Of a stretch of 64,000 nt of DNA, positions 35,412 through 44,927 are shown in pieces. The translations under genes and the position numbers were made by a program. Origin of the DNA: Pseudomonas petrae (lineage in GTDB: Bacteria; Pseudomonadota; Gammaproteobacteria; Pseudomonadales; Pseudomonadaceae); assembly GCF_021728295.1 (NCBI RefSeq), contig NZ_JAKJXE010000007.1:124001-188000 (forward strand), given 5' to 3'. The notes beneath the pieces were generated by a model that saw only the letters and a list, made by a program, of their open reading frames with translations, was not told the origin of the DNA and did not search any database. Numbering within the stretch: the stretch's first letter is position 1; each line of letters starts with the position of its first letter.

Positions 35412-35563
35412 AACCTGCCGCTAATTACTGGCGACAAGCCATCCTTGCTTGGCTAATTATATTTTTGAAGGATGGATAACTTTGAAAAAAGAAATGTTAG
35501 TTCAGAGGGATGGCGGCGTCTGGCCGAAGGCAAAGCAGGATAGCGTCAGGAACCGGCGGGGTA

Positions 35564-35577
35564 TTGATCTATGTCAA
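35564..35577. promoter_or_regulatory. ANR/FNR-type box
   Basis: TTGATCTATGTCAA matches the FNR/ANR consensus TTGAT-N4-ATCAA at nine of ten positions. It is 221 bases before the antiporter ATG, and the only gene reading away from it is that operon. Low-oxygen control is inferred. Confidence 0.55.
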
Positions 35578-35687
35578 TCAGCGGTCAGGTAGCGAAGCGG
35601 CAACGCTGGTCAATTCGCAGAGGGTGGTTTGGGTCAAGCGACGCAAGTGCTGAATACGCGGGAGCCGGCTTGCCGGCTCCCGGCGAT

Positions 35688-36524
35688 TCAAACGAATAAC
35701 GTGATCAACGCAAAGCCGACGTACCAGACGATGGCCGAGCGGATGAGCAATTCCCAGAGCACGTCCAGGCTGTTGACACCTTCGACGCCCACCACTGGCG
35801 CGGGGACCTCGCCGGCGACGCAACCGACTTTGCTGATCAGGCGCGAGGCGCTGATGTTCCAGTTGAGCAGTTCGCTGAGCATCACCCGGCTGACCGCGAC
35901 GAAGTTTCCGACCAGTGCAAAGCTGGCCGCCAGCAAGCGTACGGGCACCCAGTCAAATGCATGCCTGGCCTGGGTTGCGCGTTCGACCAGCGCAGGGGTT
36001 TTGCCATGCTCCGAAGCGAGGGCCAGTAAGCGGTACGCTAACGCGGCCACCGGGCCGAGCACGAAATACCAGAAAATCACCGCGAAAAAGCCCTGATAAA
36101 TCTGCCACAGCAAATACGTTTGAGCGCCGCCCAATAGCTGTTCTTCATTCTCGGCCTGGACACCCAGATCACGTTCCGCGACCAGCACCGCCGCTTCCTG
36201 ATCACCCCGACGGCAGGCGTCTCGAAACGAGCCGAGCGTGGCTTTGACGTCGCCACGGCCCAGGCTGTAAATCAGCACCAGCAAATGGATCGGCAGCGCG
36301 AGCCAGCCATAGGCAACCGAGCCGACAATCACCAATACCAGGGCGAGGACCACCAAAGGCAGCACAACCGTCACCATCAAAATCCACCACGGCCGTTTGG
36401 CTGAGCGTGGGTTGGATTCCAGCCGGCTCAATTGATTGAGCCATGGCCCGTCGCGCTGAATTCGCTGGCGCAGGGCCGAGAACTTCTCGATCCACACCGC
36501 CAGCAGCAAAACCAGAAAACTCAT
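35688..36524 (-). CDS. ampE: AmpE regulatory signalling protein
   Basis: 278 residues matching AmpE, an inner-membrane protein of the CobD/CbiB-like fold linked to beta-lactamase induction. It begins MSFLVLLLAVWIEKFSALRQ, has helices at about 45-75 and 140-165, and ends in a hydrophobic segment. The YSLGRGDVKATLGSFRDACR stretch and AHAFDWVPVR-like region are characteristic. It lies 15 bases after ampD in the usual ampDE order. Its exact biochemical role is still unclear. Confidence 0.9.
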   Translation of the reverse strand: MSFLVLLLAVWIEKFSALRQRIQRDGPWLNQLSRLESNPRSAKRPWWILMVTVVLPLVVLALVLVIVGSVAYGWLALPIHLLVLIYSLGRGDVKATLGSFRDACRRGDQEAAVLVAERDLGVQAENEEQLLGGAQTYLLWQIYQGFFAVIFWYFVLGPVAALAYRLLALASEHGKTPALVERATQARHAFDWVPVRLLAASFALVGNFVAVSRVMLSELLNWNISASRLISKVGCVAGEVPAPVVGVEGVNSLDVLWELLIRSAIVWYVGFALITLFV

Positions 36525-36539
36525 TAGCTGTTCCTCACT

Positions 36540-37088
36540 TCAAACTTCAAGGGCGGCACGAAACCGCGCCCAGTCAAAACACGGACCCGGATCGGTCTTG
36601 CGCCCCGGCGCGATATCGCTGTGACCGCATATGCGTACCCCCGTGATCGCCGGCCACGCCGCCTGCAACTGGCGGGTCAATTCGATCAACGCCTCATATT
36701 GCGCGTCAGTGAAAGGCTGATCATCAGTGCCTTCAAGCTCGATGCCAATGGAAAAGTCATTGCACGTCTCGCGACCGTCGAATACCGAGACACCTGCGTG
36801 CCAGGCACGATCGAGGCACGACACGAATTGAGTCACCTCCCCATCGCGCTCGATCAGGAAATGCGCAGACACCCGCAGCTCGGCAATGCCTTCAAAGTAA
36901 GGGTGTTCTGTGACGTCCAGCCGGTTCTGAAAAAATGCCTGGACCTTGCCGGTCTTGAACTGCGCGGGCGGCAGGCTGATGTTGTGGATCACCAGCAACG
37001 AGATTTCGTTTTCAGGGCGGCCATTGAAATTGGGTGAAGGGCAATGCTGCGCGCCGTGGCACCAGCCGGTGGCAGGGTCCAGATGCAT
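36540..37088 (-). CDS. ampD: 1,6-anhydro-N-acetylmuramyl-L-alanine amidase
   Basis: 182 residues, standard for cytosolic AmpD. The zinc ligands are visible: His in VIHNISLPP (about 34), His in RAWHAGVS (about 116) and Asp in GRKTDPGPCFDW (about 165), with HSDIAPGR before it. It cleaves the stem peptide from anhydro-muropeptides during wall recycling; loss raises AmpR-driven beta-lactamase. The opening WCHGAQHCPSPNFNGRP is typical. First gene of the ampDE pair. Confidence 0.96.
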   Translation of the reverse strand: MHLDPATGWCHGAQHCPSPNFNGRPENEISLLVIHNISLPPAQFKTGKVQAFFQNRLDVTEHPYFEGIAELRVSAHFLIERDGEVTQFVSCLDRAWHAGVSVFDGRETCNDFSIGIELEGTDDQPFTDAQYEALIELTRQLQAAWPAITGVRICGHSDIAPGRKTDPGPCFDWARFRAALEV

Positions 37089-37211
37089 GGGAAGTCCTTT
37101 GGGCGTGAAACGACAGCGCGCAGTATGCCCGCGACAGAAACAGAAGTGGATGGCGAATCTACGCTAAGGTCGCGCGGATACGCAGTCAGGGGTCGTAGGA
37201 CCGATCTGGCC

Positions 37212-39452
37212 TTAGCTCTTGAGCTTGCGCAGATTGCCCAGTACCGACTCCAGTGCGCGGTCGAACAGCAGAGCGTCGTCGAGGACACGAATGGTGCCGC
37301 GACGGAATTCCACCGCCAGGCCCATGCGGGTTTTCTCAAGCACCTTCATACCGGTGCGATTGACGAACACATAGCGCCCGCTTGGCTCGACGATCGCCGC
37401 CAGCTTGCAGCGCAGCTTGTGGGATTCGTCCTCGTGGATCTCGACCCAACTGCCCAGACGGAGCTTTTCGACTTGCATTAAACCTTCGTCATCGGCGGGC
37501 AATTGCATCGACGGCTCAGCCTGAATCTGCTCGCCCGGCCCAACCAGCACGATCTCTTCGACCACTGCCATCATCGTCGGCCCGTAATCAGACCCGGCCT
37601 GATCGCCATCAGTAGTCGTGCCGGGTGCTCTCGTCACGTGGCTGAACGCCTGGACGTGAAGCACCTCGAGCTGGCTGAAGAATTCGCTGGTGGCAAACGG
37701 ATCAAAAGCGGCGCTGCTCAAGCCGTCGCGCAGGGATTTCAGCAGCCCGGGCACCAGCTCGAGCAAACGCTGTCGGGCTTCCGGCTCGTCATGGGGCTCG
37801 ACGCTCCAGATCAGATCGTCCATGGCCTGAAGCCCTGACGTCCACTCGATCGACCGATCACCGTGTTTCAGACACGTGAGTAACAGCACCTTGCTCCAGG
37901 CCTCCTGCAGCAGGCGAACAACCACCTGCGGCAGGGTCTTGCCGAGCAGGCGATCATTCAGCGCCTGCTGCACTCGCTGACGGGCCAACTCGGCCAACGC
38001 GCGGCCTTGTTCGGCGTCACGGGTACGCTGCTCAAGCAATTCGCTGCGACGACGCTCGTCGCTGGTGAAGGCCAGAAAATCTACCAGCAGCTCAGTAAAG
38101 ATAGCCGGGTCATCGACAAAGTCGTGGAGCAGGCGCTGGACAATCTGATCGATGCGGGCATAAAGCGAGTCGCGCTGAGTGTCGTCGCGACCACCCCAGC
38201 CGAGCGCCGCAGAAGCGATTTCGTTCAGCAGCCGGCGCGCAGGATGGCTGCCACGGCTGAAGAAACTCTTGTCGATGACGGCGACCTTGAGCATCGGGAT
38301 CTGCAAGCGGCCGATCAACGCGCGCAGTGAACCCGGCAGGTTGCGGTCGTCGAGAATGAATTCAAACAGCATCGAGATGAGGTTGATAACATCCTCATCC
38401 ATCGTGCCGACGACGCGAAACTTGCCGCTCCTTGCGCTGACCCGGCTGATCAACTGCTCAAGCTGAGCGCGAAGGTTGAAGTCATCGCTCTCTTCGGCTT
38501 TCGGTACATATTGCTGCAAATGGGACAGCAGACGCAGCAGGTCCTGACTGGAAATCGGGCGCGCATCGGCCACCAACTCGGGGCGCGGCGTCAGGTTGCC
38601 ACGGACGTGCACCAGCAATTCCTGCAGGGCAGAAAACACGTCCTGCACGCTTTTATCGAGACTTTCCGTCGCCTGAAGAATGGCGGCGTTGTCGGCACGC
38701 ACGGCTTCGCTCGAAGGCGGCGCGCTGGCGCTACGATCAGTCGAACGACGGGACGGCAGCACTTTGAGTTCCGGCAATACACCGGCGGAAATTAACAACT
38801 GGTTGGCTTCCTCATAGAGCTGATCGGCGTTGCTCAAGGCGTACTTCTCGAACAACTTCAAAATGATCAGCTTCACCTTGATTTCAACGCCAAGACTGCG
38901 CCCGGCCTGCAGGAAATAGTCGCACAGCAGCGTCGGCCCCAACGGATTGGTCCCATCGGTCAACGGCTGGGGGATGAGTACGTTCAAACGCGTGGTCAGT
39001 TGACCAAGGGGGATACCGTCGCGACTCATGACCTTGACCACCATTGCGTCAACCGCGACGGTGCGTTCGAGATCATCGTTATGGACCAGTGCAAGCTTGT
39101 CGTAGGAAACGGGCTCGGGAATAGGGGGCTCAGACACTTCGTACTGGCCAAGGCGCAGGAATGCTTCAAAGAATTTGTCGAGGAAGTTGCGCTCGATGCT
39201 CTTGCGCTTCAGGCGCAAGTCGCGCATGGCTTCGAAAAAGATGTTCTGCTCAGCGTTGTTGTGAGCACGGTCGGCCATCTCGAAAAGCGTGTCGTCAGCG
39301 TTATCGAACAGCGTTTGCAGGCTTTCCTTCAACTGCTGCGCCGCCCGGTCACGGACCTGAAGCAGAACGACGGGCAGCCGAGCGACTGGCGAGGATCCCG
39401 GATGATCCGTACCTGCCTTCAAGGGCACCACTTTGTTAGCGTCGTTCTGCAT
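37212..39452 (-). CDS. DUF1631 protein
   Basis: 746 residues from ATG 39452, with GAGGAG 6 bases upstream; the longer frame from 39491 lacks a ribosome site. It matches DUF1631, a large soluble Pseudomonas family that always lies between ampD and nadC in genomes I know. The sequence is mostly helical. The last 80 residues (LRLGSWVEIHEDESHKLRCK then YVFVNRTGMKVLEKTRMGLA) look like a PilZ-type beta domain, so c-di-GMP binding is possible, but the RxxxR and DxSxxG motifs are not clear. Divergent from nadC. Confidence 0.88.
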   Translation of the reverse strand: MQNDANKVVPLKAGTDHPGSSPVARLPVVLLQVRDRAAQQLKESLQTLFDNADDTLFEMADRAHNNAEQNIFFEAMRDLRLKRKSIERNFLDKFFEAFLRLGQYEVSEPPIPEPVSYDKLALVHNDDLERTVAVDAMVVKVMSRDGIPLGQLTTRLNVLIPQPLTDGTNPLGPTLLCDYFLQAGRSLGVEIKVKLIILKLFEKYALSNADQLYEEANQLLISAGVLPELKVLPSRRSTDRSASAPPSSEAVRADNAAILQATESLDKSVQDVFSALQELLVHVRGNLTPRPELVADARPISSQDLLRLLSHLQQYVPKAEESDDFNLRAQLEQLISRVSARSGKFRVVGTMDEDVINLISMLFEFILDDRNLPGSLRALIGRLQIPMLKVAVIDKSFFSRGSHPARRLLNEIASAALGWGGRDDTQRDSLYARIDQIVQRLLHDFVDDPAIFTELLVDFLAFTSDERRRSELLEQRTRDAEQGRALAELARQRVQQALNDRLLGKTLPQVVVRLLQEAWSKVLLLTCLKHGDRSIEWTSGLQAMDDLIWSVEPHDEPEARQRLLELVPGLLKSLRDGLSSAAFDPFATSEFFSQLEVLHVQAFSHVTRAPGTTTDGDQAGSDYGPTMMAVVEEIVLVGPGEQIQAEPSMQLPADDEGLMQVEKLRLGSWVEIHEDESHKLRCKLAAIVEPSGRYVFVNRTGMKVLEKTRMGLAVEFRRGTIRVLDDALLFDRALESVLGNLRKLKS

Positions 39453-39835
39453 CAAGGACTCCTCACACCGTCGACACAACTGCTTTAACAACAGCTACAC
39501 CCCGCAGCGAATGAAGACTCGACTCCATTCGGACGGATCTCAAAATTTTATCCCTGGGGATGTTGCAGGCTAACGTCAACGCTATGACGTCAAATACAAG
39601 GCGAAAGTATCAGGTAAATCAGGCCCGCTCGCCAGCGGCCACTTCGCCTTGATTGGAATAATAGGAGGCGGCGAAGCGATGTGTGCAGCGATAGACCATC
39701 AAAATCACAATCTGTCGCATAACCGAGGAAAAAACCGACAAAGTGCAGGCCATGCACCCGACTGGGCACCTGGCGTACGTAGGTTGGTACACGCGTCTGC
39801 CATATACTCGGCGCACTTAGTCCGTGGAGCCTGAT
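39453..39835. promoter_or_regulatory. Divergent promoter region DUF1631/nadC
   Basis: About 380 bases between the two start codons, without a supported gene. It must contain both promoters; I cannot assign boxes with confidence. Confidence 0.45.
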
Positions 39836-40684
39836 ATGCCAAACCTACGTCTTGACGCCCTCACTGCTGAAATAGAAGCCAACGTGCGCCGTGCGTTGCT
39901 GGAGGATGTGGGCAGTGGCGACATCACCGCGCAGCTGATTCCGGCGGAGCGACTGGCCAAGGCCACTGTGATCTCCCGCGACGCAGCGGTAATTGCCGGC
40001 ACGGCGTGGGTTGACGCTGTTTTCCGTCAGCTTGACCCGCGCGTCGCGGTCCATTGGCAGGTCGTTGACGGCGATCGCGTGCAGCCCGATCAGGCGCTGT
40101 TCCACCTGGAAGGCCCCGCCCGCTCCCTGCTGACGGGCGAACGCAGCGCGCTCAACTTTCTGCAGCTGCTGTCAGGCGTTGCCACCCGTGCGCAGCGCTA
40201 CGCCGACATGGTCGCGGACACTCAGGTCAAACTGCTCGACACCCGCAAAACCCTCCCGGGCCTGAGAATGGCGCAGAAATACGCCGTCACCTGCGGCGGC
40301 TGTCATAACCACCGCATCGGCTTGTTCGACGCCTTCCTGATCAAGGAAAACCACATCGCTGCGTGTGGCGGTATTGCGGAAGCCATCACCGCCGCGCACA
40401 AGATCGCGCCGGGCAAGCCCGTGGAAATCGAAGTGGAAAGCCTCGACGAACTTGAGCAAGCCCTCGACGGCGGCGCCGACATCATCATGCTCGACGAACT
40501 GAGCCTGGACGACATGCGCGAAGCCGTGCGCCTCACCGCCGGCCGCGCCAAGCTGGAGGCCAGCGGCGGTGTGACCGACGCGACCTTGCGCACAATCGCT
40601 GAGACCGGCGTTGATTACATTTCTATCGGGACGCTGACCAAGGATGTGACGGCGGTGGATTTGTCGATGCGACTGAGCATCTGA
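39836..40684 (+). CDS. nadC: Quinolinate phosphoribosyltransferase
   Basis: 282 residues, normal for NadC. From ATG 39836, with GGAG 6 bases upstream. It converts quinolinate and PRPP to nicotinate mononucleotide in NAD synthesis. Signature pieces: [16 protein letters not shown] at the start, [55 protein letters not shown], and the barrel end LEASGGVT and DYISIGTLT. Confidence 0.97.
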   Translation: MPNLRLDALTAEIEANVRRALLEDVGSGDITAQLIPAERLAKATVISRDAAVIAGTAWVDAVFRQLDPRVAVHWQVVDGDRVQPDQALFHLEGPARSLLTGERSALNFLQLLSGVATRAQRYADMVADTQVKLLDTRKTLPGLRMAQKYAVTCGGCHNHRIGLFDAFLIKENHIAACGGIAEAITAAHKIAPGKPVEIEVESLDELEQALDGGADIIMLDELSLDDMREAVRLTAGRAKLEASGGVTDATLRTIAETGVDYISIGTLTKDVTAVDLSMRLSI

Positions 40685-40764
40685 GATCGCCCCGGCGTCT
40701 TTAAGGTTGAACTGCGCCGACTGGTCGGGCTCTGCTTGTTATTACCTTCATAGGGAGAACCAGC

Positions 40765-40995
40765 ATGAACTGTTATCTGTGCCAGGCAGAAGCTGACCAG
40801 CGTGAGCCGACTCAGGGTGGTCAGGTGGTTGTCTGCCGTGACTGCGGCGAATATCTGATCTCAGATGTGGTGCTGAGGCAGCTGCCGTCGAAGCCGCTTA
40901 ATTTTTCCAAAATGCGTGAAGATCTGCATCGGCAGCGGCAGTCCAATGCCACGTCTCGGGCGCAGATCAACAGCGAGACGGCGGTTTGGGCTTGA
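40765..40995 (+). CDS. Small zinc-ribbon protein
   Basis: 76 residues opening MNCYLCQAEADQRE with CxxC, then VVCRDCGEYLIS with a second CxxC, a classic four-cysteine zinc ribbon. The rest is a charged tail. GGGAGAACCAGC before the ATG gives a good ribosome site. It follows nadC by 80 bases. Role unknown; nucleic acid binding is possible. Confidence 0.75.
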   Translation: MNCYLCQAEADQREPTQGGQVVVCRDCGEYLISDVVLRQLPSKPLNFSKMREDLHRQRQSNATSRAQINSETAVWA

Positions 40996-41041
40996 GCTTT
41001 TTGGCTTTCGGTTTTTTGATAGGGCAGATGAGGAAATGACG

Positions 41042-41170
41042 ATGGCTGACGAGAAGAAACCTGACGAGAAAGAACAACCTGAGAAGGACGTGCCGGCTCA
41101 CTCGACTGAGGAAGAGAAGGAGCGGTTGAAGGATCTTAATAAGGACGGGATTCCGCCGGGGATTTGTTGA
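41042..41170 (+). CDS. Small charged protein, 42 residues
   Basis: I choose ATG 41042 (MADEKKPDEKEQPEKDVPAH) because AGGA stands 7 bases before it; ATG 41036 is two codons upstream. It is nearly all Lys, Glu, Asp and Pro, ending DGIPPGIC, so it is probably disordered. It follows the zinc-ribbon gene by 46 bases. No function known. Confidence 0.6.
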   Translation: MADEKKPDEKEQPEKDVPAHSTEEEKERLKDLNKDGIPPGIC

Positions 41171-41246
41171 TTGCTTTGTAACTCGCAGAGCCCTGTTTCA
41201 CGGGGCGCTGCGCATTCTAAGGTAAGACTTCGTCGGCTTTAAATAA

Positions 41247-42482
41247 TCAACCGAACAAGGCCCTGCGTAGCTTCAAGCAAAGCGCGGCGCACAGGCATAC
41301 CTCGGTTAGAACGGTGGCGAGGGCCGCCCCCTCAACGCCTATCACCGGAATCAAGGCGAAGTTCAGAGCGACGTTGACGGTGACAGCAACCATTAAGCTT
41401 TTTGCAAACCATCGCTCCTGCTGGGTGGCGATGGCATGCTGTGCCATCACGTAGTTCGGAAGCGCAAAGATCAGTCCGGCGAACAGTAGACGAATTATGG
41501 TGTGAGCCCCATCTGAGAAAGCGCTCCCAAACAAGATCCCAACCACCCAGGGGCCAAGTACCCACCCGCCCACCGCCAAAAGCAAACCGACGAACGCCGC
41601 TCCGACAACCGAATTGCGGCTGAATCGGTTTCCCTCGTCGCCATCTACCGCCAGTATTCTCATCCTCCGAAACAGCATCAAAGCCACTGGCGTAGCTAGC
41701 GCCATCAGGCCATCTTGAATCCTCGTCGCTACCGCATATTGACCAATGGCAGGCACTTCCCCCAACAGGTGCCGAAGAATAACGATGTCGATGTGGTGAT
41801 AGAGAGTAGAAGCGAGACCGACCGCGAAGAAACTGACCGAACTGCGATAGGCCCAAACCGGCACCTTACACTCAATACGGCGCAACGTTGGGAAGTGCTT
41901 GAAGTGGCATGCGAGCGTCAGGCCCAGACCAAGCGCCCAAGCGAGAAAAATCGACACTGGATCAGCGCCAGCGATGAGCACCGACCCAAGTACAAGCAAG
42001 GCGCTTACGGTTCTGCCATAGAAAAGAAACTGGGCATCTCGCTCAAAATTTCCGGCGCCCTTAAACCAGGAGGACTGCCATTGCGTGAGAGTGATCATGG
42101 CGAAGCAGAAGATGCCGGCCATGAGAGCAGGCCCGTCTATCCAAAGGTGCAATGCGCCAGCAAGCAAAACGAAAACTGAAGTTGTTAGCAGCAGGTGCAT
42201 CAGCGCAGTGCTTGGTAGTTCTGAGTAACGTGTGCTTAGAGCAGCGGATGGCGACGCTCGCTCCCGCATCAAGAGTGTGTTGAAACCTGCATCCTGCATA
42301 AGCACAAGAACGCTCACCAGCACATAGATGTAGGTGTAATGCCCAAACGAGCTCGATCCCATACTGCGCGCGAACAGGACCGAAAGGCCCAACGAGACTG
42401 CAGCGGAGTAAGCCGTCACGCCCCACTGCATTGCCAAGGGCGCCAACTGCTTGATCAGTGATGCTCTCGGCGCTAGCTCCAT
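41247..42482 (-). CDS. Polysaccharide flippase (Wzx-like)
   Basis: 411 residues, about twelve membrane helices of the MOP superfamily. The N-terminal pattern (AVSLGLSVLFARSMGSSSFG, then GFNTLLMRERA) and the C-terminal repeat (NYVMAQHAIATQQERWFAKS, then VALNFALIPVIGVEGAALAT) are typical of Wzx/RfbX O-unit flippases, which move lipid-linked oligosaccharides across the inner membrane. It lies on the far side of tRNA-Thr from the transferase gene at 42792-44210, reading the same way, so both may serve one surface-glycan or pilin-glycan pathway. No glycosyltransferase genes are next to it. Confidence 0.85.
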   Translation of the reverse strand: MELAPRASLIKQLAPLAMQWGVTAYSAAVSLGLSVLFARSMGSSSFGHYTYIYVLVSVLVLMQDAGFNTLLMRERASPSAALSTRYSELPSTALMHLLLTTSVFVLLAGALHLWIDGPALMAGIFCFAMITLTQWQSSWFKGAGNFERDAQFLFYGRTVSALLVLGSVLIAGADPVSIFLAWALGLGLTLACHFKHFPTLRRIECKVPVWAYRSSVSFFAVGLASTLYHHIDIVILRHLLGEVPAIGQYAVATRIQDGLMALATPVALMLFRRMRILAVDGDEGNRFSRNSVVGAAFVGLLLAVGGWVLGPWVVGILFGSAFSDGAHTIIRLLFAGLIFALPNYVMAQHAIATQQERWFAKSLMVAVTVNVALNFALIPVIGVEGAALATVLTEVCLCAALCLKLRRALFG

Positions 42483-42675
42483 TGCAAATACACCTTCAGG
42501 CAGGAACCGTGATGCTGGCGAGTCGGGCAGATTGGAGATATGGAGCTATTCGATGGAGGTAACACGAACCGACCTTCTTTATAACTGCGGAGGAAGGTCG
42601 CGAGACCGGAGTGATGCTCGGGTTGACGCTTATGCTCGTTGAGCTTTGGGCTTCTGTGTGACCGCTGATGAGAAA

Positions 42676-42751
42676 TGGTGCCGAAAATAGGAATCGAACC
42701 TACGACCTTCGCGTTACGAGTGCGCTGCTCTACCGACTGAGCTATTTCGGC
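42676..42751 (-). tRNA. tRNA-Thr (CGT)
   Basis: On the minus strand GCCGAAA pairs with TTTCGGC, followed by A and an encoded CCA. D-arm GCTC..GAGC and T-arm GTAGG-TTCGATT-CCTAT are intact. The anticodon loop CTCGTAA gives CGT. Close to E. coli thrW, with one A-C mismatch at the top of the anticodon stem. tRNA-Thr beside pilA is a known insertion point for variable genes in Pseudomonas. Confidence 0.93.
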
Positions 42752-42791
42752 TTCGGATGGAAAATTAGCAGGCGCCCTTGGTTCCGGCAAG

Positions 42792-44210
42792 CTACGGCGG
42801 CGATTCTGCAATCACTCCTTGCTGCCAAAACCGTGGCTGCAGGATTCCGCCGAAATCACGACCGTATTGATCTTCACGCCTGTCGAGGTCGGGAAAGTCT
42901 CGGACCACCGTGTACATGAGCAAGCCGACTGCGAGAATCAGTGTGGCGCTCCAACACCAGCGAAATGCCACGTTAGCCGACTCCGAAGAGGACCATTCAT
43001 GGATACCCATGAGCCAACCCACTACAAGCGCCATCCAAAGTTGGGAGTAAGGCATGACTATTACGCCGTCCACCATAGCCTGCGTCAGTGCGCCCAGCAG
43101 ACTCCCAAAAAGGCAGATTCTTAATATATCGACAGACCCACTCGACGCGATTCGTTTCCTGATCAACTGCAAAGTGGCCAGCAATCCTCGCGCCACGGGC
43201 CCCGTCACTAAAAGTGTTGAGGGGATGCCCCACTCACATGCCCATTGCAAAAAAATCTGGTGAGGATGTGCCGCAACCTGGTTGTGGATGTCCGCGAAGT
43301 GCATGGGGCCAAAGCCGAGCAGAGGGCGCGCTTTAATCATTTCCCACGCTTGCTGCCAGATTATTTCACGCGCGGATAATGAGGTGTTTAGCCGGTCGCC
43401 TGCAAAATTCGTCACCTCAACATTCATGTAGCCAGGGAGAAAGCTGAAAAAAAACAAAAACAGAGCTAGCCCGGTTGCTGCTGCGGTGATTTGCCATCTG
43501 AACCAACGTCGACCGCCGGCCCCGCAGCAGCAAAAAATGAATATCGCAGCGCACGCCATTCCTAACCAAGTGCCACGAGATCCGCCCGCAATAGCCATCA
43601 TCCACCAGCACCCAAGGAGCAGAAACACCCAGAATTTGGTAGAGATCTTTGTCGCTGCTAATAAAAGTGGCAATGCTAGTAGAGGTAACGTGAAGGTCTG
43701 AAATTGTCCGTAAAAGCGTCTATTCGAGAAACCCTCAAACAGTAAAGTGGAATCGAGGGTAGCAATGCCACTGAATAACGCCGCAGCGAGGGCAGCAATG
43801 AATTGCAGACTTTTTACCGCACATAAAAAAATCACAAATGAAATAAGTATCCGGTCAAGATCCTGCCCAAAGCGGGCGCGCTCAAGCGCGAATGCACTGA
43901 CGATGCAGCAGCTGCTCAATAAGACCGCGAGCTCAACCAAGGCCCATTGGGGCTGATGAGACTTCCAGATGGATAACAGACCGAGGCCTAATACGACCGT
44001 ACCTAGGCTTACAGTCACTTTATCCAGAAATGCACGCGACTCGTGCCTTCCACTAGAGACCAGAGCAAAGCAGCACAATAGGGAAACTACCGATTGAGCA
44101 ACGCGCTGCCAGTCGTTTCCGGATATCGGCGTAAACACGGCAGAAACAAAATACAGCGACATACAAAAATAAAAGTAAAGCCTGGGTTGCGCTGATCTTT
44201 CAAAAAACAT
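42792..44210 (-). CDS. Wzy_C-family O-oligosaccharyltransferase (TfpO/PilO-like)
   Basis: 472 residues with about twelve membrane helices and a large periplasmic loop. GSRGTWLG at 210-217, ARPLLGFGPMHF near 295 and HPHQIFLQWACEWGIP from 315 match the O-antigen ligase/polymerase core (Wzy_C), with His315 or His317 as the likely essential residue. Size and position, immediately after pilA and before tRNA-Thr, match TfpO (PilO) of P. aeruginosa group I strains, which attaches one O-antigen unit to the C-terminal Ser of pilin. The pilin here also ends in Ser. An O-antigen polymerase is the main alternative. Low GC relative to pilB suggests transfer. Confidence 0.78.
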   Translation of the reverse strand: MFFERSAQPRLYFYFCMSLYFVSAVFTPISGNDWQRVAQSVVSLLCCFALVSSGRHESRAFLDKVTVSLGTVVLGLGLLSIWKSHQPQWALVELAVLLSSCCIVSAFALERARFGQDLDRILISFVIFLCAVKSLQFIAALAAALFSGIATLDSTLLFEGFSNRRFYGQFQTFTLPLLALPLLLAATKISTKFWVFLLLGCWWMMAIAGGSRGTWLGMACAAIFIFCCCGAGGRRWFRWQITAAATGLALFLFFFSFLPGYMNVEVTNFAGDRLNTSLSAREIIWQQAWEMIKARPLLGFGPMHFADIHNQVAAHPHQIFLQWACEWGIPSTLLVTGPVARGLLATLQLIRKRIASSGSVDILRICLFGSLLGALTQAMVDGVIVMPYSQLWMALVVGWLMGIHEWSSSESANVAFRWCWSATLILAVGLLMYTVVRDFPDLDRREDQYGRDFGGILQPRFWQQGVIAESPP

Positions 44211-44242
44211 GACGCCCCACTACGAAAAAAGGACCTTTTATA

Positions 44243-44269
44243 AAAAAGGCGCTTTTCAGCGCCCTTTTT
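44243..44269 (-). terminator. Terminator between pilA and the transferase gene
   Basis: GGCGCT and AGCGCC arms around TTTC with A/T runs on both sides form a terminator on the minus strand just after pilA. It should end most pilin transcripts and leave lower read-through into the transferase gene. Confidence 0.85.
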
Positions 44270-44278
44270 ACACCTAGA

Positions 44279-44701
44279 TCAAGAACCTGCTGGTTTGCAG
44301 AGAGTAGGGCTGGAAGTAAGGCAGCCACCGCCAACAGTCCAAGTAGTAGCACCATTAGCGATAACCGGCGTCAGCGAGTACGTAGCCGCCGCAAGAATGC
44401 TGCCGGCACCGCTAGGAGTTACTAAGATAACGCCGTCTGTGACACCCACGCTTGTGACGTAAGGAGTAGTCACTGAACCCGGAATATCATTAGTCCCGGC
44501 ACTGCAGCCGGTTCGGCTATTCAGCGAGGAAATACACATCGCAACAGCCGTCTTGTAGCCATCAGCAACGGAGGTAACTTCTGTATAGCGTGCGCGCATC
44601 GTGTAGTTTTGATAGGCAGGCAGTGCAACCGCAGCCAAAATCCCAATGATCGCTACCACGATCATCAATTCAATGAGGGTAAAGCCTTTCTGTGTTTGCA
44701 T
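44279..44701 (-). CDS. pilA: Type IV major pilin
   Basis: 140 residues from ATG 44701, with GGAGA 8 bases before it. [20 protein letters not shown] is a type IVa prepilin leader: PilD cuts after Gly6 and methylates Phe7, and Glu5 of the mature chain is present. The C-terminal half has Cys pairs, including [11 protein letters not shown] as the disulfide loop, and the chain ends KPAGS with a terminal Ser like that of glycosylated P. aeruginosa group I pilin. The globular domain is Thr/Ser/Ala-rich, which suits glycosylation. A sigma-54 promoter lies upstream and pilB is divergent. Confidence 0.95.
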   Translation of the reverse strand: MQTQKGFTLIELMIVVAIIGILAAVALPAYQNYTMRARYTEVTSVADGYKTAVAMCISSLNSRTGCSAGTNDIPGSVTTPYVTSVGVTDGVILVTPSGAGSILAAATYSLTPVIANGATTWTVGGGCLTSSPTLCKPAGS

Positions 44702-44748
44702 AACGTACATCTCCGATCGTCAATTTGGTGTCGCGTCTGAGTGACCTA

Positions 44749-44764
44749 CGCATATGCCGTGCCA
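44749..44764 (-). promoter_or_regulatory. Sigma-54 promoter of pilA
   Basis: On the minus strand TGGCAC-GGCAT-ATGCG matches TGGCAC-N5-TTGCW, with GG and GC at the correct 10-base distance, 48 bases before the pilA ATG. pilA is RpoN/PilR-dependent in other pseudomonads. Confidence 0.85.
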
Positions 44765-44927
44765 ATCTCCTCAGTTGCTGTAATCTGGCCGTAATGATTC
44801 GTGCCCTTCTCGCAATGCCGTCGGCGATCAGCAGAATGTGACAAATATGGTCACATAGCTGGGGAGTATTTGGCAGCAAAGCCCGACTGCGATATAAACC
44901 AGTGACTGTCTGTGTGTGGTGGTTTTA

